A DNA stretch of 64,000 nucleotides from positions 140,194 through 204,193 of the forward strand of contig NZ_FOKK01000009.1 in NCBI RefSeq assembly GCF_900112005.1, written 5' to 3'. The DNA is from Algoriphagus aquimarinus. GTDB taxonomy: Bacteria > Bacteroidota > Bacteroidia > Cytophagales > Cyclobacteriaceae. How positions within the stretch are numbered: the first letter of the stretch is position 1; every line of letters starts with the position of its first letter. The notes beneath the pieces are model-generated. The model searched no databases. It was not told where the DNA came from and was given only the letters and a program-made list of their open reading frames with translations. This document shows positions 18,866 to 28,451 of the stretch, in pieces. The position numbers and the translations under genes are program-made.

Positions 18866-19956
18866 TGATATAGCGAAATGATTGTATTTATAATTCGAAC
18901 TGAAGTTTTGCCATCCCACATAGGAATTCCCTGATATTGCTTCCAGTTACCCTCCATTAACTTAGAAAGTGCGGGCGCAACATTTTCTGGGTTGGTTCCT
19001 ATTAATTCATTGGTACCCAAACTTATGGTCTCAGCTCTCTCCGTATTATCTCGTAATGTAATACAAGGAACATTCATCACTGATGCCTCCTCCGTAATTC
19101 CCCCAGAATCTGTAATGACTCCTTTAGCGTACTTTACTAGATAGTTAAACTCCAAATAAGATAAAGGTGGAGAAAAATGCAAGTTTGGATAGGCTATCCC
19201 CATCCCCTCTAAAATTTTAGCCGTCCTAGGATGAACTGGGAAAATAATAGGCATATTTTCTACCCCAGAAACAATAGCTTCAATTAAGCTTTTTAGCTTA
19301 GACTCTTCATCCACATTGGCAGGCCTATGCATGGTCATCACAAAATATTTTTGAGGCTCAAGCGTATCATACACATTTCCTGTTGGCTTGATCAACCTCT
19401 TTTGGTTTGCAAGCAAGGTATCAATCATGGTGTTTCCTACAAAGTGAATCCTATCCTCAGCTACACCTGCTGCTTTTAAATTAGCATTAGCTATTTCAGA
19501 AGTAGTAAAGAAATGATCCGTAATGCTATCAGTTACCATGCGGTTAATCTCTTCGGGCATAGATAGATCTCCAGAACGAATTCCTCCTTCAACGTGCGCT
19601 ACATCAATCTGCAATTTCTTGGCAGCAATAGAACAAGCCAAGGTGCTGGTCACATCACCCACAACGATTACTAAATCAGGTCTGTTTTCCAGTAATTCCT
19701 TCTCGAAAGCGATCATAATAGAGGCAGTTTGTTCTGCTTGAGTTCCTCCTCCTCCTCCTAGATTTGCATTAGCCTCCGGGATATTAAGTTGTTCGAAAAA
19801 GTCACCAGACATCTTTTTATCATAGTGTTGTCCAGTATGCACCAGCCTGAAATCAATACCTATTCCGGCACTTTTCTGTTTTTGAATCTCATGAATGATT
19901 GGGGCAATTTTCATGAAATTTGGTCTTGCACCGGCAACTATGGTAAGATTTATCAT
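18862..19956 (-). CDS. wecB: UDP-N-acetylglucosamine 2-epimerase (non-hydrolysing)
   Basis: A 364-residue GT-B-fold epimerase. Family motifs are present: VAGARPNFMK at the start, VHTGQHYDKKMS, VVGDVTSTLA, AHVEGGIRSGD, MTMHRPANVD and ITDSGGITEEA. WecB makes UDP-ManNAc from UDP-GlcNAc; relatives (FnlC/CapG) invert C2 of 6-deoxy-HexNAc sugars. Since FnlA- and FnlB-like genes and a WbuB-like transferase share the locus, either substrate is possible. The ATG at 19956 is preferred to an in-frame TTG at 19977 because MINLTIVAGARP matches the usual start. Confidence 0.88.
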   Translation of the reverse strand: MINLTIVAGARPNFMKIAPIIHEIQKQKSAGIGIDFRLVHTGQHYDKKMSGDFFEQLNIPEANANLGGGGGTQAEQTASIMIAFEKELLENRPDLVIVVGDVTSTLACSIAAKKLQIDVAHVEGGIRSGDLSMPEEINRMVTDSITDHFFTTSEIANANLKAAGVAEDRIHFVGNTMIDTLLANQKRLIKPTGNVYDTLEPQKYFVMTMHRPANVDEESKLKSLIEAIVSGVENMPIIFPVHPRTAKILEGMGIAYPNLHFSPPLSYLEFNYLVKYAKGVITDSGGITEEASVMNVPCITLRDNTERAETISLGTNELIGTNPENVAPALSKLMEGNWKQYQGIPMWDGKTSVRIINTIISLYQ

Positions 19957-20035
19957 TTTTAATTCTTTGTTAGTCAATGACCTTATTTAATTTAAGCAAG
20001 CTGAAAAAGTCATGAGCAAAATCAACATACTTATA

Positions 20036-21250
20036 TTACAATACTGATTTAATGGTAGTTAGCATCTCCGCTGCGATTTTACTGCGTTCAAAATCGCTAG
20101 CCAATTTTCTACACCCTTCTTTGTAAACAGATTGGTCATACCTAGTAGTATATAAAATGTCAAGCGCTCTTTGAAACTCAATTGGGTTTTCAGGCTCAAA
20201 GCATACACCAGCTCCATATTTCTCTATTATACCCTTAGTCTCACCAGATAGTCCTAACATAATAGGCTTTTCAACTGCTGCAGCTTCAAAAATTTTGGAA
20301 GGAATAACAGTCAAAAAAGTATCTGACTTTTTCAAATTTACTAAAGCCACATCCATCAAATGCAAGTAATCAGAAACCTGTTCTTTCGGAACTGAATCTA
20401 GAAATGTAACATTACTGAGTGAAGCTTCTGATGCTCTATCCATCAAATTTTTTTTATTGGCTCCATCACCCATAAATAAAAATTGGACTTCAGGATATTT
20501 CTTTTCTAATTCAATCGCTTGATCCAAAACAAAATCTAGCCCATGGGCTAGGCCGTGCGTGCCTATATATGCCAATATAAACTTACCCTCAAGGTTCAAA
20601 GACTCTACCAAGTGTTCTGGTTTGTCGGCAGGAAAGTATTTACTTAAATCAACGCCATTTTTATGAATGCTAATCTTCTCGGGAGTGATTCCTCTTTGAC
20701 TGATTTTTTCTTTAAACGCATCAGTGACTACAACTACTTTATCTGCAGATTTGTACATTCTCATTTCAATCCATTCTAAAAATCCTATCACGGACTTATT
20801 TGTCATAGCTCCAACTGCCACAATAGATTCAGGCCACAGATCTCGCACTTCCATGATCCACTTTTTCCGCTTAAAAAGACTTAACTGCCACGCAGACATA
20901 GCACTAAAAAATTGGGGAGAAGTTCCAATAATAATATCGGTTTTAATAAATAATCCATGTAGGAAAGAAGTTACTCCGAAACTTATGTAATCAAGAATTC
21001 TCCTAAAAGTCCCTTGATTAGAAGTAATATATGACCAAACTCGAATAACTCGTATTCCATCAATATTCTCTTCTTTTCTCCATGAGTTTGTATAATTATC
21101 AAATACTTCACCTTTGGGAAAGTTGGGAGCACAGGTAATCACTGTTATTTCATGACCAGCTTTCATCCATTCTATACAATGTTCGTACGTTCGGTTTGCA
21201 GGAGCATTAACTTCTGGAGGAAAGTTATCTGTGATAAAAAGAATTTTCAT
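20036..21250 (-). CDS. family 4 glycosyltransferase, WbuB-like
   Basis: A 404-residue GT-B glycosyltransferase that should act at the inner face of the cytoplasmic membrane. The start MKILFITDNFPPEVNAPANR and CAPNFPKGEVFDNY closely resemble WbuB, a predicted L-FucNAc transferase in enterobacterial O-antigen loci. The donor-binding region has AYIGTHGLAHGLDF and the late EX7E-like element SKIFEAAAVEKP. It starts at ATG 21250, sharing one base with the stop of the heparinase-like gene (TAATG), which implies coupled translation. The sugar donor is inferred from relatives and neighbours. Confidence 0.87.
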   Translation of the reverse strand: MKILFITDNFPPEVNAPANRTYEHCIEWMKAGHEITVITCAPNFPKGEVFDNYTNSWRKEENIDGIRVIRVWSYITSNQGTFRRILDYISFGVTSFLHGLFIKTDIIIGTSPQFFSAMSAWQLSLFKRKKWIMEVRDLWPESIVAVGAMTNKSVIGFLEWIEMRMYKSADKVVVVTDAFKEKISQRGITPEKISIHKNGVDLSKYFPADKPEHLVESLNLEGKFILAYIGTHGLAHGLDFVLDQAIELEKKYPEVQFLFMGDGANKKNLMDRASEASLSNVTFLDSVPKEQVSDYLHLMDVALVNLKKSDTFLTVIPSKIFEAAAVEKPIMLGLSGETKGIIEKYGAGVCFEPENPIEFQRALDILYTTRYDQSVYKEGCRKLASDFERSKIAAEMLTTIKSVL

Positions 21251-22833
21251 TAAACTGATTTTAAATAGGTAATCAATTGATCTTCAACTAGGGTTACTAA
21301 AAGGAACTTGGCTCCAACTAGTTTATTATAGCTTAAGCAATAATCATATTCCACTAACTGAATGTCAAGAGCTCCATCAAATTTCAGAGTTAACCTTTCA
21401 GTAACAATAACATTCGCACTATCTATAATTGATACTAAAATATCTGGATGAAAGTAGAATCTAACTTCTAATAACTGCCCTTGCATATAATTAGTAACTT
21501 GATCTGTAATACAAAATCCACTTGAATCTTTCTCAAAAGTTCGCTTATGAATTTGTTTACCAAATCCATCATGCTGAGCGGAATAACAATCATGAGTATC
21601 TTCTAGCAACTTCACCTTTGCTCTTTTTCCAACTCTAAACCCCGACCAAACACCCGATGAATTCTTTCGATCTATTGTTAAGGTATTATGAGCAAGTGTT
21701 GATCTTTCCCAACTTCTCCTTTCGGAAATATTATAAGTAGATATTCCAGGGTCAACTATAATAGGTGATTGCCCTTGATGTAAAACAAAGGAAAAAGTGT
21801 CTGCATGTGCATGACCCGGTTGGTAGGTAGGCTTGATTCCTTCCACATCGACAATCAATTTATAATCATCAACTTCTAATAGCCTGTATCCTGACTCCTT
21901 GAGTTTTTCAATTTTATACTCTAATCCAAGAGAATAACCAATTTCTTTTAAAACACTTGAAGACAGTGCAATTCCTTCAGTAGTATCATTGAAATGAGGC
22001 AAAGTCCCATTCGCAAATGTCATCTGATCTAACCAACCTAACATTAGCTCAGCCTTATCTTTCAATAGAGATTTAAGGAAATGATCTTCGGAAGTCAAAT
22101 AATACGCTTCCATTACTCTAAAAAGAATAATCTGATGGTACATAGGCGCCAACTCAAAGTGCGCACCGTCTGGAAGAATCTGCTCCTCAAGTTCAGTTTT
22201 AAGTAATCTCTCAGCTTTACTAATCCAGTCTGCTTGGTTAAAATAGTTTGCCCCCATCCACAACGCAAAAGCATTTTCCAATAAGTGGTTTGCAAGAATA
22301 TGGTATTCCAAATTTTGGGAAAGGTAATTTACCTCAGCCAAAACAAGTTTTTCAAATTCATTGCGAGTTTTTTCCTGAATTTGATTCGTCTCCAAAAAAC
22401 GGATCATATTCATAATCCTTAATGAAACAGGATAAGGTTCGAGAGGAAGTGTACCAATCCAAAGCCAAGAATATAAATCTTTTATAACTGCGATTTTCTC
22501 TTCGCACGAAAGATTTTCTTGTTTAAAAAAATCAAGGTATTGAAGATTATAATTCCAGAGTTTTCCATGAGTTTGATCATTCCAGTTGATTTCAGAATTT
22601 GGATATTCCTTGGAAAGGTTTAGAAAATCAAATTTGTAACTGTTCTTCTCAATCTTTAAAAATGGATGAATTGAGGAGGTGGAAAAAAAGTCAAGTTTAT
22701 TCTTTGGTGCAGCATCCAATTCAAAAGTAACTAAAGCACCTGTTTTTGAAAGTCTATTTCTTACCTGATATATAGCCTGAACAGGCTTAAGGTAAGAAAG
22801 AGTATGAAGAAGGATCTTAAATTTAGAAAACAA
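21250..22833 (-). CDS. heparinase II/III-like protein of polysaccharide clusters
   Basis: A 527-residue protein with a helical (alpha/alpha toroid) N-terminal part and a C-terminal beta-sandwich domain typical of heparinase II/III-like polysaccharide lyases. The conserved stretch PGHAHADTFSFVL and the following IVDPGISTYN and ERSTLAHNTLTID contain the family's catalytic-region His and Tyr residues. No signal peptide is present, so it appears cytoplasmic, unlike degradative lyases. Such proteins recur next to bi-domain oxidoreductases in O-antigen and capsule loci with unknown roles. There is no in-frame ATG near the start: after an upstream TAG the first candidates are CTG and TTG, and TTG at 22833 is used here. 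Confidence 0.82.
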   Translation of the reverse strand: MFSKFKILLHTLSYLKPVQAIYQVRNRLSKTGALVTFELDAAPKNKLDFFSTSSIHPFLKIEKNSYKFDFLNLSKEYPNSEINWNDQTHGKLWNYNLQYLDFFKQENLSCEEKIAVIKDLYSWLWIGTLPLEPYPVSLRIMNMIRFLETNQIQEKTRNEFEKLVLAEVNYLSQNLEYHILANHLLENAFALWMGANYFNQADWISKAERLLKTELEEQILPDGAHFELAPMYHQIILFRVMEAYYLTSEDHFLKSLLKDKAELMLGWLDQMTFANGTLPHFNDTTEGIALSSSVLKEIGYSLGLEYKIEKLKESGYRLLEVDDYKLIVDVEGIKPTYQPGHAHADTFSFVLHQGQSPIIVDPGISTYNISERRSWERSTLAHNTLTIDRKNSSGVWSGFRVGKRAKVKLLEDTHDCYSAQHDGFGKQIHKRTFEKDSSGFCITDQVTNYMQGQLLEVRFYFHPDILVSIIDSANVIVTERLTLKFDGALDIQLVEYDYCLSYNKLVGAKFLLVTLVEDQLITYLKSV

Positions 22834-22886
22834 CAGATTAAATTTTGTCAGCTACTAATGATGCAAAAGTGAGAATAATTTCTAAA

Positions 22887-22920
22887 TCACTGACTTGAAG
22901 TTCTGTCTCCAAGTCAGTGA
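22887..22920 (-). terminator. hairpin between bi-domain oxidoreductase and heparinase genes
   Basis: The arms 22887-22897 and 22910-22920 pair perfectly over 11 bp with a 12-base loop, 10 bases past the oxidoreductase stop. Only a short T-stretch follows on the minus strand, so it may end or merely weaken transcription into the heparinase gene. Confidence 0.5.
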
Positions 22921-22929
22921 AAAATTATA

Positions 22930-25053
22930 TTAATCTACGTTTACCCAAGCCCCTAACTTTAAACTTTCTATAGCAGCAAAACTTGCTTTGGTAGTATTCA
23001 CCAATTCATCCATTGGTATGATTGGACTTCCTCCTTTTTGAACAGAATCGATTAAGAGGTTGAATTGATTCTGATGTCCTTTATCTTGACCGGAGGAAGC
23101 CGAACTGAAATTCTTAAATCCAAAACCTTTCAATTTTCTCCAGTTATCCATGATTAAAGTTCGTTCCTGATGATAGACTTCTACCCTTTCTTTGGAATAA
23201 CTTTTTGATCCATTAGCGAAGTAATTGATCACCCCATTTGTTCCGTTTTCGTATTTGAGAAGAATTGTGGCATTGTCCGTATTTTCTTCAGGATTAACTC
23301 CCATCGCATTCATGCATACAGACTTAACCTTAGAACCCGAGAGATAAGTAATCAAATCAATAAAGTGACAAGCTTCACCAATGATTCTTCCCCCTCCCAC
23401 TTCCATATCATGAACCCATACGTTTGGCGGAATAAGCCCTGCATTCATGGTCGCAATGATGTTCATTGGAGTATCTCCTGAACCCAAGGCCTTTTTCATC
23501 TGTATTGCCAGAGGTGCAAATCTTCGATTAAAGCCAACTGATACTGTTTTCCCTGACTCCTTATAAGCTTCAACTACTGCGTCCAACTCTTCTTGATTGA
23601 GTGCCAATGGCTTCTCCACAAACACATTCTTTCCAGACTTTAAGGCTTCAATTACCATTTTTGCGTGTGCATTATGGCGTGTAGTCACCAGAGCCAAATC
23701 CACTTCAGAATCTTGGAAAATTAATGAGTTGTCGGTTGTGGACTGAGCTACGCCATATTTCTTTGCGAGCGTAGTCCCTGACAATCCACCTGAGCTAGAG
23801 ATGAACTTTAATTTTGCCTTAGTTTTCTTTAAACAGGGAAGAATCATCGCAGAGGTAAAGTTGCCTGCGCCTATAATTCCCACAGTCCCTTTTCCTGGTT
23901 CAAATACATTGGAAGAGATAGTTATAGCCCTCTTTGGTTCTCCTGATTTTTCTGGATAGACCAGAATTGAAGCAATGGATTTGCTTCCGGACATATCTCC
24001 ATAAATGGACTCATATTGATCTAAGGGCACTCGCTCCGTGATCAAGGGTTCCACTACTATTACCTTCGAATCAATCGCATTTAATACGGCCTCAAAATTT
24101 CGCTTCTCTGTCCACCTCACATATCCCAAAGGATAATCCTGACCCTTTTGTTCGTAAGCCTCATCATATCTCCCTGGACCGTAGGAGCACGAAACTTGGA
24201 AAGTCAACTCCTTTTCAAAAAAGTCAGCTCTGGAAATATCCAAACCGATAACTCCGATAAGGACAATTCTTCCTCGCTTACGGGACATTTTAGCTGACTG
24301 GGAAATGATTTCATTACTTTTATTGGATGCTGTGATGATGACTGCATCGGCCCCTACTCCATTAGTGAAGCTATTTACAAAAGCCACCTGATCATTTCCT
24401 TCTCCAGGGTTAACAGAGGTAATTCCAAGCGATTCTGCCAAAGCAACCTTTGCAGAATCATAATCAAACCCTATTACTTGACAGCCGTTTGCCTTTAATA
24501 ATTGAGCCGTAATAAGACCTATCAAACCTAAACCTACTACGACAACTGTTTCTCCAAATGTAGGGTTAGCCAAGCGAATGCCCTGAAGTCCTATTGCCCC
24601 TATCACTGTAAACGCTGCTTCTTCGTCAGATACGTTATCCGGGATTTTAGCAACTAGATTCTTTGGGATCGAAACATATTCCGCATGATTCCCATTGGAA
24701 GCTACGCGATCACCCACTGCAAAGTCCTCAACACCTTTTCCTACAGCAATTACCTTCCCCACATTACAATAACCTAAAGGTAAAGGTTGTCCCAACTTAT
24801 TAAAAACAGCATTAACAGTGGGCTGTAGCCCATCAGTTTTCACCTTATTAAAAACCTCTTTAACCTTATCGGGTTGTTGTCTTGCTTTTTGTAAAAAATT
24901 GGCTTTCCCAAATTCAACGAGCATGCGCTCAGTTCCTAAAGACACCAGACTTCTAGAAGTTTGAATTAGTACTTGCCCAGGCTTTACTAAAGGAGCCGGA
25001 ACTTCTTCCAAAATCGTATTTCCGTCTTTAAGGTCTTGTATGATTTGCTTCAT
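22930..25053 (-). CDS. bi-domain oxidoreductase (zinc-type alcohol dehydrogenase fused to Gfo/Idh/MocA)
   Basis: A 707-residue fusion. Residues about 1-365 are a medium-chain dehydrogenase (LGYCNVGKVIAVGKG, DRVASNGNHAEYV, NADP site VVVVGLGLIGLITAQ). Residues about 385-707 are a Gfo/Idh/MocA oxidoreductase (GIIGAGNFTSAM, VEKPLALNQEELD, GEACHFIDLITYL). The second half carries the EKP motif and the histidine of sugar-dehydrogenase relatives. This two-domain protein is recurrent in O-antigen/capsule loci and probably modifies a sugar nucleotide or glycolipid; its reaction is not known to me. Its first four bases overlap the preceding gene (ATGA). Confidence 0.87.
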   Translation of the reverse strand: MKQIIQDLKDGNTILEEVPAPLVKPGQVLIQTSRSLVSLGTERMLVEFGKANFLQKARQQPDKVKEVFNKVKTDGLQPTVNAVFNKLGQPLPLGYCNVGKVIAVGKGVEDFAVGDRVASNGNHAEYVSIPKNLVAKIPDNVSDEEAAFTVIGAIGLQGIRLANPTFGETVVVVGLGLIGLITAQLLKANGCQVIGFDYDSAKVALAESLGITSVNPGEGNDQVAFVNSFTNGVGADAVIITASNKSNEIISQSAKMSRKRGRIVLIGVIGLDISRADFFEKELTFQVSCSYGPGRYDEAYEQKGQDYPLGYVRWTEKRNFEAVLNAIDSKVIVVEPLITERVPLDQYESIYGDMSGSKSIASILVYPEKSGEPKRAITISSNVFEPGKGTVGIIGAGNFTSAMILPCLKKTKAKLKFISSSGGLSGTTLAKKYGVAQSTTDNSLIFQDSEVDLALVTTRHNAHAKMVIEALKSGKNVFVEKPLALNQEELDAVVEAYKESGKTVSVGFNRRFAPLAIQMKKALGSGDTPMNIIATMNAGLIPPNVWVHDMEVGGGRIIGEACHFIDLITYLSGSKVKSVCMNAMGVNPEENTDNATILLKYENGTNGVINYFANGSKSYSKERVEVYHQERTLIMDNWRKLKGFGFKNFSSASSGQDKGHQNQFNLLIDSVQKGGSPIIPMDELVNTTKASFAAIESLKLGAWVNVD

Positions 25054-26030
25054 TTCAAATTAATATTTTTATATAGTTCAAGAAGTTGAACAAAACCATT
25101 ATCGATTGAACAACTAGAAATGTAGGGTTTAAAATTTATCAAATGTTTAATTAAATCATTTGAATCTAATTTTGTTAATTGAACTCCATAAGGTCTTTGT
25201 ACAACATCACTAGCAATAACATTCTTATTTAGCATTAAAGCCTCTTTGACTGAGAGCGAATCTCCATCAGTTGTAGTGTACCTGATAAAACAATCAGATT
25301 TTTTTAAAACAGCATTAAAATCATGAGGAAAATTAATAAATAAAATATTCTCGGGAACTTTAATTCCCTTTTTAATTAAAAATTTATTATAATTCCCACT
25401 AGGATCAGAAATAATCAAATATTGATTATTAAGTTCACTTTCAGCAAATACATTAACTAATTCTAAAATTTGATATACTTCATTACCAAACTTATCATAG
25501 GAGACATCAAAAGCATTAGTGCAAAATATATATTGATATTCTGTAGACTTTACATTCAAGTATGTATTAAGATTATCTTCTAATGGAACTATAGATGATT
25601 GAGGTATGAAAGCTGATATTAGTTTTGTTTCACTATTTATTTTATAAGAAATATTAAAGCTATCAAAGTTAATAACTATTGGATAATTAGAAAACAAAAT
25701 TGAAAGCTTATCTATAAGGTTACGAAACAGATTATATCTCCCTAGGTTACCATGAAATGTAAAAATAATTTTTTTTAACAGTAAACGACAATACAAAACG
25801 ACAAAAAATCTAAAATAACTATTTGATGTGTGTAGGTGAACAACTTTTGATTTCCAAATAAGAATGAACAATTTAATTTTTGACTTCCTTTTTAAATCAA
25901 AATAAGTAAATTGTATAGTATTATCATCTTTCAAAGAATCTAAAAGTCTTTTTACGTGAATAGTAACACCACCAATTGGAGGTGGTGTTTTTCCAATTAT
26001 AAGAAGATTACGTTTATGATACTTTTTCAT
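25050..26030 (-). CDS. short GT4-type glycosyltransferase
   Basis: A 326-residue protein. The N-terminus LLIIGKTPPPIGGVTIHVKR is the glycine-rich acceptor-side motif of family 4 glycosyltransferases, and the C-terminal half has the donor-domain part LSVKEALMLNKNVIASD. It is about 40-60 residues shorter than typical GT4 proteins. Codons are strongly AT-rich. It overlaps both neighbours by four bases (ATGA), so it is within one translated cluster. Linkage and donor cannot be predicted. Confidence 0.8.
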   Translation of the reverse strand: MKKYHKRNLLIIGKTPPPIGGVTIHVKRLLDSLKDDNTIQFTYFDLKRKSKIKLFILIWKSKVVHLHTSNSYFRFFVVLYCRLLLKKIIFTFHGNLGRYNLFRNLIDKLSILFSNYPIVINFDSFNISYKINSETKLISAFIPQSSIVPLEDNLNTYLNVKSTEYQYIFCTNAFDVSYDKFGNEVYQILELVNVFAESELNNQYLIISDPSGNYNKFLIKKGIKVPENILFINFPHDFNAVLKKSDCFIRYTTTDGDSLSVKEALMLNKNVIASDVVQRPYGVQLTKLDSNDLIKHLINFKPYISSCSIDNGFVQLLELYKNINLK

Positions 26031-27349
26031 TTTATTAAAAAATAAATTATATTTAATGATATTATACCGAACACGCTAAAAAAAATAATGTTTCTCCTTC
26101 GCATAGAGTCTAATTTGTAATAACACCAGATCGATAAAAGGTATATACTAGGATACATAGGGAATGCCCTACGGTGTGAGAATGTGTAGATACTACCTGC
26201 TAGAAAAAAAACAGTTAGAATAAGAAGCAACACAAATTCCCTTGGCATTAATTTTCTTATTTCTTTTCTAAATAATGAAAAAACTATAAAACTCCATAGT
26301 ATTACATGAATTAAACTCACGATAACTTCATAAAATCGGAATGGAGAACTGCTTTTTTCTGACAAGTTATATAATACGCCAAATGTTGGAAATGGTTGAA
26401 TTTGACTGAAAGTTACAACCGCAAGTTCCCTTAGCCCCATAGGAAGTGAGAGCAACTTTGTACCAAGCCCTGATGGATTATTCAATTCTTCAGAGTATCT
26501 ATTATACACCTCATAAGTAGAAATTAATCTCTCATAATATTGAGATAATACAGGCATAAGAACAATGACTCCAATTACAACGACACCAATTCTCCACAAT
26601 TGTATTCGTTTAAATATCAATATTAAAAAACCTAGTATAACGATTCCTGATTCTGGTCTAAACAAACTTGTAATAGCCGCAATCAGGATTACTTTCAGAA
26701 TCCAATATCTGGTTTTATGCAATGTAACCTTGTAAGCTATGAGAAATAGTAGAGCAATGATAACATCCCTAACTAAAGTTGGAGTAAAAATTGGAATGAA
26801 GGAAAAGAATCCCAGTAGAACAGTCCATTTAATAGCTATTGCTTTACTAAAGTTTTCCAATAATATCACGTAAATTATTAATATTGAAACACTTCCAATA
26901 AATGAGTTTACAATAACATGAATGTATACATTATTATCATCTATAATATTTGCAATATAAGAATTGAGTCCTAAAAAAAAATTCCATCCAAATGTGTCGG
27001 AATACTTAATTGAAATATCGTTGAAATTTGCCATAAACTCAGAAAAATTGTCCGTGTTTCCAATGATATTTGACAATTCATAAAACGTTATGGAATCAAA
27101 TGTGTGGTAAAAATCTGTGCTTGGATCTTGTACCAAAATTAAAGTCACTGTAATTCCCCAGAATGAATAAAATGCAAAAAAAGAGATTAAAATTATTTTT
27201 TTTTCCTGATTCAAAATTAAAAGTGTACCTAAGAAAAAACCTATAAAATATAGAAAAGGAGAGATCAATCCATTTTCAATCCAAAGGAAAATAAATAATA
27301 TTAATAATAGCGCACTACTTAATATACCTGCTATCTTAATCTGTGTCAT
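26027..27349 (-). CDS. Wzy-like O-antigen/capsule polymerase (polytopic membrane protein)
   Basis: A 440-residue protein with about ten to twelve predicted transmembrane helices and a larger loop near residues 75-120 (TDFYHTFDSITFYELSNIIG and on). It has no clear sequence motif, as usual for Wzy. Its place between glycosyltransferase genes in a locus with Wzx and Wza/Wzc, and the absence of any other candidate, make it the likely repeat-unit polymerase. Another type of membrane protein of sugar clusters cannot be excluded. It overlaps the upstream GT4 gene by 14 bases and the downstream one by 4. Confidence 0.7.
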   Translation of the reverse strand: MTQIKIAGILSSALLLILFIFLWIENGLISPFLYFIGFFLGTLLILNQEKKIILISFFAFYSFWGITVTLILVQDPSTDFYHTFDSITFYELSNIIGNTDNFSEFMANFNDISIKYSDTFGWNFFLGLNSYIANIIDDNNVYIHVIVNSFIGSVSILIIYVILLENFSKAIAIKWTVLLGFFSFIPIFTPTLVRDVIIALLFLIAYKVTLHKTRYWILKVILIAAITSLFRPESGIVILGFLILIFKRIQLWRIGVVVIGVIVLMPVLSQYYERLISTYEVYNRYSEELNNPSGLGTKLLSLPMGLRELAVVTFSQIQPFPTFGVLYNLSEKSSSPFRFYEVIVSLIHVILWSFIVFSLFRKEIRKLMPREFVLLLILTVFFLAGSIYTFSHRRAFPMYPSIYLLSIWCYYKLDSMRRRNIIFFSVFGIISLNIIYFLIK

Positions 27350-28451
27350 GAAGAAATTTATCGATCATTTTTGATACATCATATTTATCTCTAAAAATAG
27401 TCAAAGCATTGTTTTTCAACATATTAAGCTTAGCCTTGTCCGAATACAATTCTAAAATTACTTTTCCTAGTTCCTGATAATCTCCTGGGGTAATTTTAAA
27501 CCCATTCTTGCCTTGTTGAACAATATCATTTACACCACCTAAATTGGATGAAATAACAGGAGTTCCACATGCCATCGATTCAATATACACTAATCCGAAT
27601 GACTCTAAAAAACGACTTGGAAGCACAAAAAGATCTGCGATATTAAAATAATCGATCAATGTGTTTCGCTCTAAAAATCCAAGAAAAACAATATTATCTT
27701 GAACCGTCATGTTTATTGCGTGATGTATAAGATTATTTTTAAACAACCCGTCTCCAGCAATGAGTATTTTTAGTCGCGGTGTTTTTTCTTTAATATTTGC
27801 AACAGCTTGAATAAGTGTATCCTGTCCTTTCTTTTCAACGAGACGAGAAACTGAGAAAATGACAAAGTCATCCGATTGTAAATTCATAGTCTTTCGTAAG
27901 CTCAATCTTTCGCTTTCGGATTTGGGGTAAAAAATCTTAGATGAAATACCATGGGGTATGACTTTTAGATTAGATTGAAGCTCAGACATTAAATTGCGCC
28001 AAGAATCGTTTTCAGATTGACTCACTACAATTACAGCCTTTTGCAATGGTAAAATCTTTTTAATCTTTTGGGGAAGATTAAAGATCTTCATCATTGTAGA
28101 TGGTTTTTCAAAATAATTTTCAAGTTCTCCCCCGTGCATTACAAATACGCCTTTTTTAACGTCTTTGCTTCTGATAAAAGGAAATAGTAATGCATATAAT
28201 CTTTTTGACCTGCCATCATTGATTACAATAGTATCATAATTTTTCCTGAAGGCAGCACAGAGCAAAAACATGGATCGCAAGATAAAGTATCCTTTTTGTA
28301 ATACATTCTTACTTTGCTTTGAAAGCAAAAGCAAATCAACAGAGATTTCTTTCGCGTTTAAACCATTGTAAAGTTCCTCTGCATATATTCCTGCACCACC
28401 AATTACCGGTAAATATTCGTAAGTAATTATTAGGATTTTTCTGCTTCCCAT
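27336..28451 (-). CDS. family 4 glycosyltransferase
   Basis: A 371-residue GT-B enzyme. The start ILIITYEYLPVIGGAGIYAE is the acceptor-side motif; FSVSRLVEKKGQDTLIQAV and ESFGLVYIESMACGTPVIS give the donor-binding domain with the EX7E motif. It should add a sugar to the lipid-linked repeat unit on the cytoplasmic side. It overlaps the broken acetyltransferase gene by 22 bases at its start and the polymerase gene by 14 at its end. Confidence 0.87.
   Translation of the reverse strand: MGSRKILIITYEYLPVIGGAGIYAEELYNGLNAKEISVDLLLLSKQSKNVLQKGYFILRSMFLLCAAFRKNYDTIVINDGRSKRLYALLFPFIRSKDVKKGVFVMHGGELENYFEKPSTMMKIFNLPQKIKKILPLQKAVIVVSQSENDSWRNLMSELQSNLKVIPHGISSKIFYPKSESERLSLRKTMNLQSDDFVIFSVSRLVEKKGQDTLIQAVANIKEKTPRLKILIAGDGLFKNNLIHHAINMTVQDNIVFLGFLERNTLIDYFNIADLFVLPSRFLESFGLVYIESMACGTPVISSNLGGVNDIVQQGKNGFKITPGDYQELGKVILELYSDKAKLNMLKNNALTIFRDKYDVSKMIDKFLHDTD

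Noticed and set aside
18866..18919. N-terminal extension of the Wzi frame from GTG
   Set aside because: It lies inside wecB and precedes the signal peptide; ATG 18865 with ATGA overlap is better.
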